The notes under the pieces were generated by a model. It did no database searches, had not been told where the DNA came from, and was given only the letters and a program-made list of their open reading frames with translations. Both the position numbers and the translations under genes were made by a program. Positions 29,877 through 30,313 of a stretch of DNA of 30,313 nucleotides are shown here, one piece after another; position 1 is the stretch's first letter; each line of letters begins with the position of its first letter. This DNA comes from CAZIUL01 sp964542475 (GTDB lineage: Bacteria > Planctomycetota > B15-G4 > CAYZWU01). The stretch is from contig CAZIUL010000050.1 of the NCBI GenBank assembly GCA_964542475.1, positions 1 to 30,313 of the forward strand. The letters run 5' to 3'.

Positions 29877-30125
29877 TTACGTGATACGAAAATCATCTGA
29901 GTCCTTATCTCCGTTGTTATCTTCTAGATTTATTGATAACGATTCACCGGCTGTTTCGTCAGGAATGTTGATTTTGAGCGTTCTTTCCTCCTGTACCACC
30001 AACTTATGAGCTCCCTCATTGACCTGCCAGGAGAACTGATACGGAGGACTTCCTGCCGATGCAGTTATTCGAAATTCTCTTCCTTCCTTTGGGGGATCAG
30101 GATCGGGATTAGTCAAATCAACCAT
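29877..30125 (-). CDS. Small Ig/PKD-like single-domain protein
   Basis: 82 residues with no signal peptide, transmembrane segment or catalytic motif. The central part (EFRITASAGSPPYQFSWQVN) has the 'PPYxFxWxVN' phrase of Ig/PKD-like beta-sandwich domains. A second strand-rich part follows (TLKINIPDETAGESLSINLE), ending in an acidic loop NNGDKDSDDFRIT. It looks like a free-standing copy of a domain usually found inside large surface proteins. ATG at 30125 has GGAG 7 bases upstream, which supports translation. It converges on the metalloprotease gene. Function unknown; it may be a cytoplasmic or non-classically exported binder, or a detached exon-like fragment. Confidence 0.6.
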   Translation of the reverse strand: MVDLTNPDPDPPKEGREFRITASAGSPPYQFSWQVNEGAHKLVVQEERTLKINIPDETAGESLSINLEDNNGDKDSDDFRIT

Positions 30126-30313
30126 TTTTTGTCTCCATTTCTTATAGCAGATAGCAGGTCGCTTTTTTCGGTTAAAGTGTATGGATTCTACAGTTTGTTT
30201 TACAAAAAGCTACTTGTTTTTGTCATTAATCTGATATTCATGAAAATGTTAAGCAATGTTAACCTTAATGCGTCAAAAATTACCCAGTTTTTGCATTCAA
30301 TGCTGAAGTGATG
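30126..30313. other. AT-rich end region without a supported gene
   Basis: The last 188 bases are AT-rich. A plus-strand frame crosses this region from inside the small Ig-like gene on the opposite strand, but it lacks a ribosome site and any recognisable motif. The region likely contains the promoter of the 29877-30125 gene. Confidence 0.4.

Noticed and set aside
30006..30311. 101-codon plus-strand frame at the right edge
   Set aside because: It overlaps the better-supported small Ig-like gene, has no ribosome site and crosses AT-rich non-coding DNA.

Overview
This is a moderately GC-rich, gene-dense chromosomal window from an uncultured-type bacterium. Its remnant of an ECF sigma factor joined to a TPR kinase tail, its Tat and lipoprotein sulfatases, its secreted multidomain proteins with calcium-binding repeats and its abundant small palindromic repeats resemble Planctomycetes/Lentisphaerae/Hydrogenedentes-type lineages. 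I cannot fix the phylum from sequence alone. No tRNA, rRNA, CRISPR array, transposase or phage gene was recognised.

Layout. 1-194 is the tail of a secreted protein. 226-429 is a cluster of small hairpin repeats, followed by a decayed sigma-factor/TPR remnant (432-769, minus). Two minus-strand genes follow: an M24-type peptidase homologue and a secreted GH30-like glycosidase. Across an AT-rich divergent region come two coupled plus-strand membrane genes (a two-TM protein and a GT-C-like glycosyltransferase), a lipoprotein cyclophilin and a Tat-exported sulfatase. 8594-11087 is a compact zinc-ribbon / LemA / M48-protease operon whose protease carries two extra zinc ribbons. It converges on valS, which is divergent from yjbQ.

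14451-17485 is a vitamin B6 cassette: a PdxR/MocR-type regulator with a palindrome over its start, then pdxS and pdxT. Next is a tightly packed four-gene module (17683-23419): a polytopic membrane protein, an M1-aminopeptidase-like protein in which all three zinc-ligand positions are substituted, a GNAT acetyltransferase, and a lipoprotein of the sulfatase superfamily with Thr in place of the usual Cys/Ser. A second GNAT gene converges on it.

The right end holds a hypothetical basic protein with a possible winged helix, an orphan histidine ammonia-lyase, and a large secreted HEFQH metalloprotease-like protein with thrombospondin-3-type repeats. Two copies of a 65-87 bp palindromic element bracket hutH and the metalloprotease gene, and one copy supplies the hutH stop codon. 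A small Ig/PKD-like single-domain protein closes the window.

The strongest candidates for undescribed biology are the four-gene envelope module with its dead peptidase, the zinc-ribbon/LemA/M48 operon, the HEFQH protein, and two families of dispersed hairpin repeats, one showing compensatory base changes in its stems.
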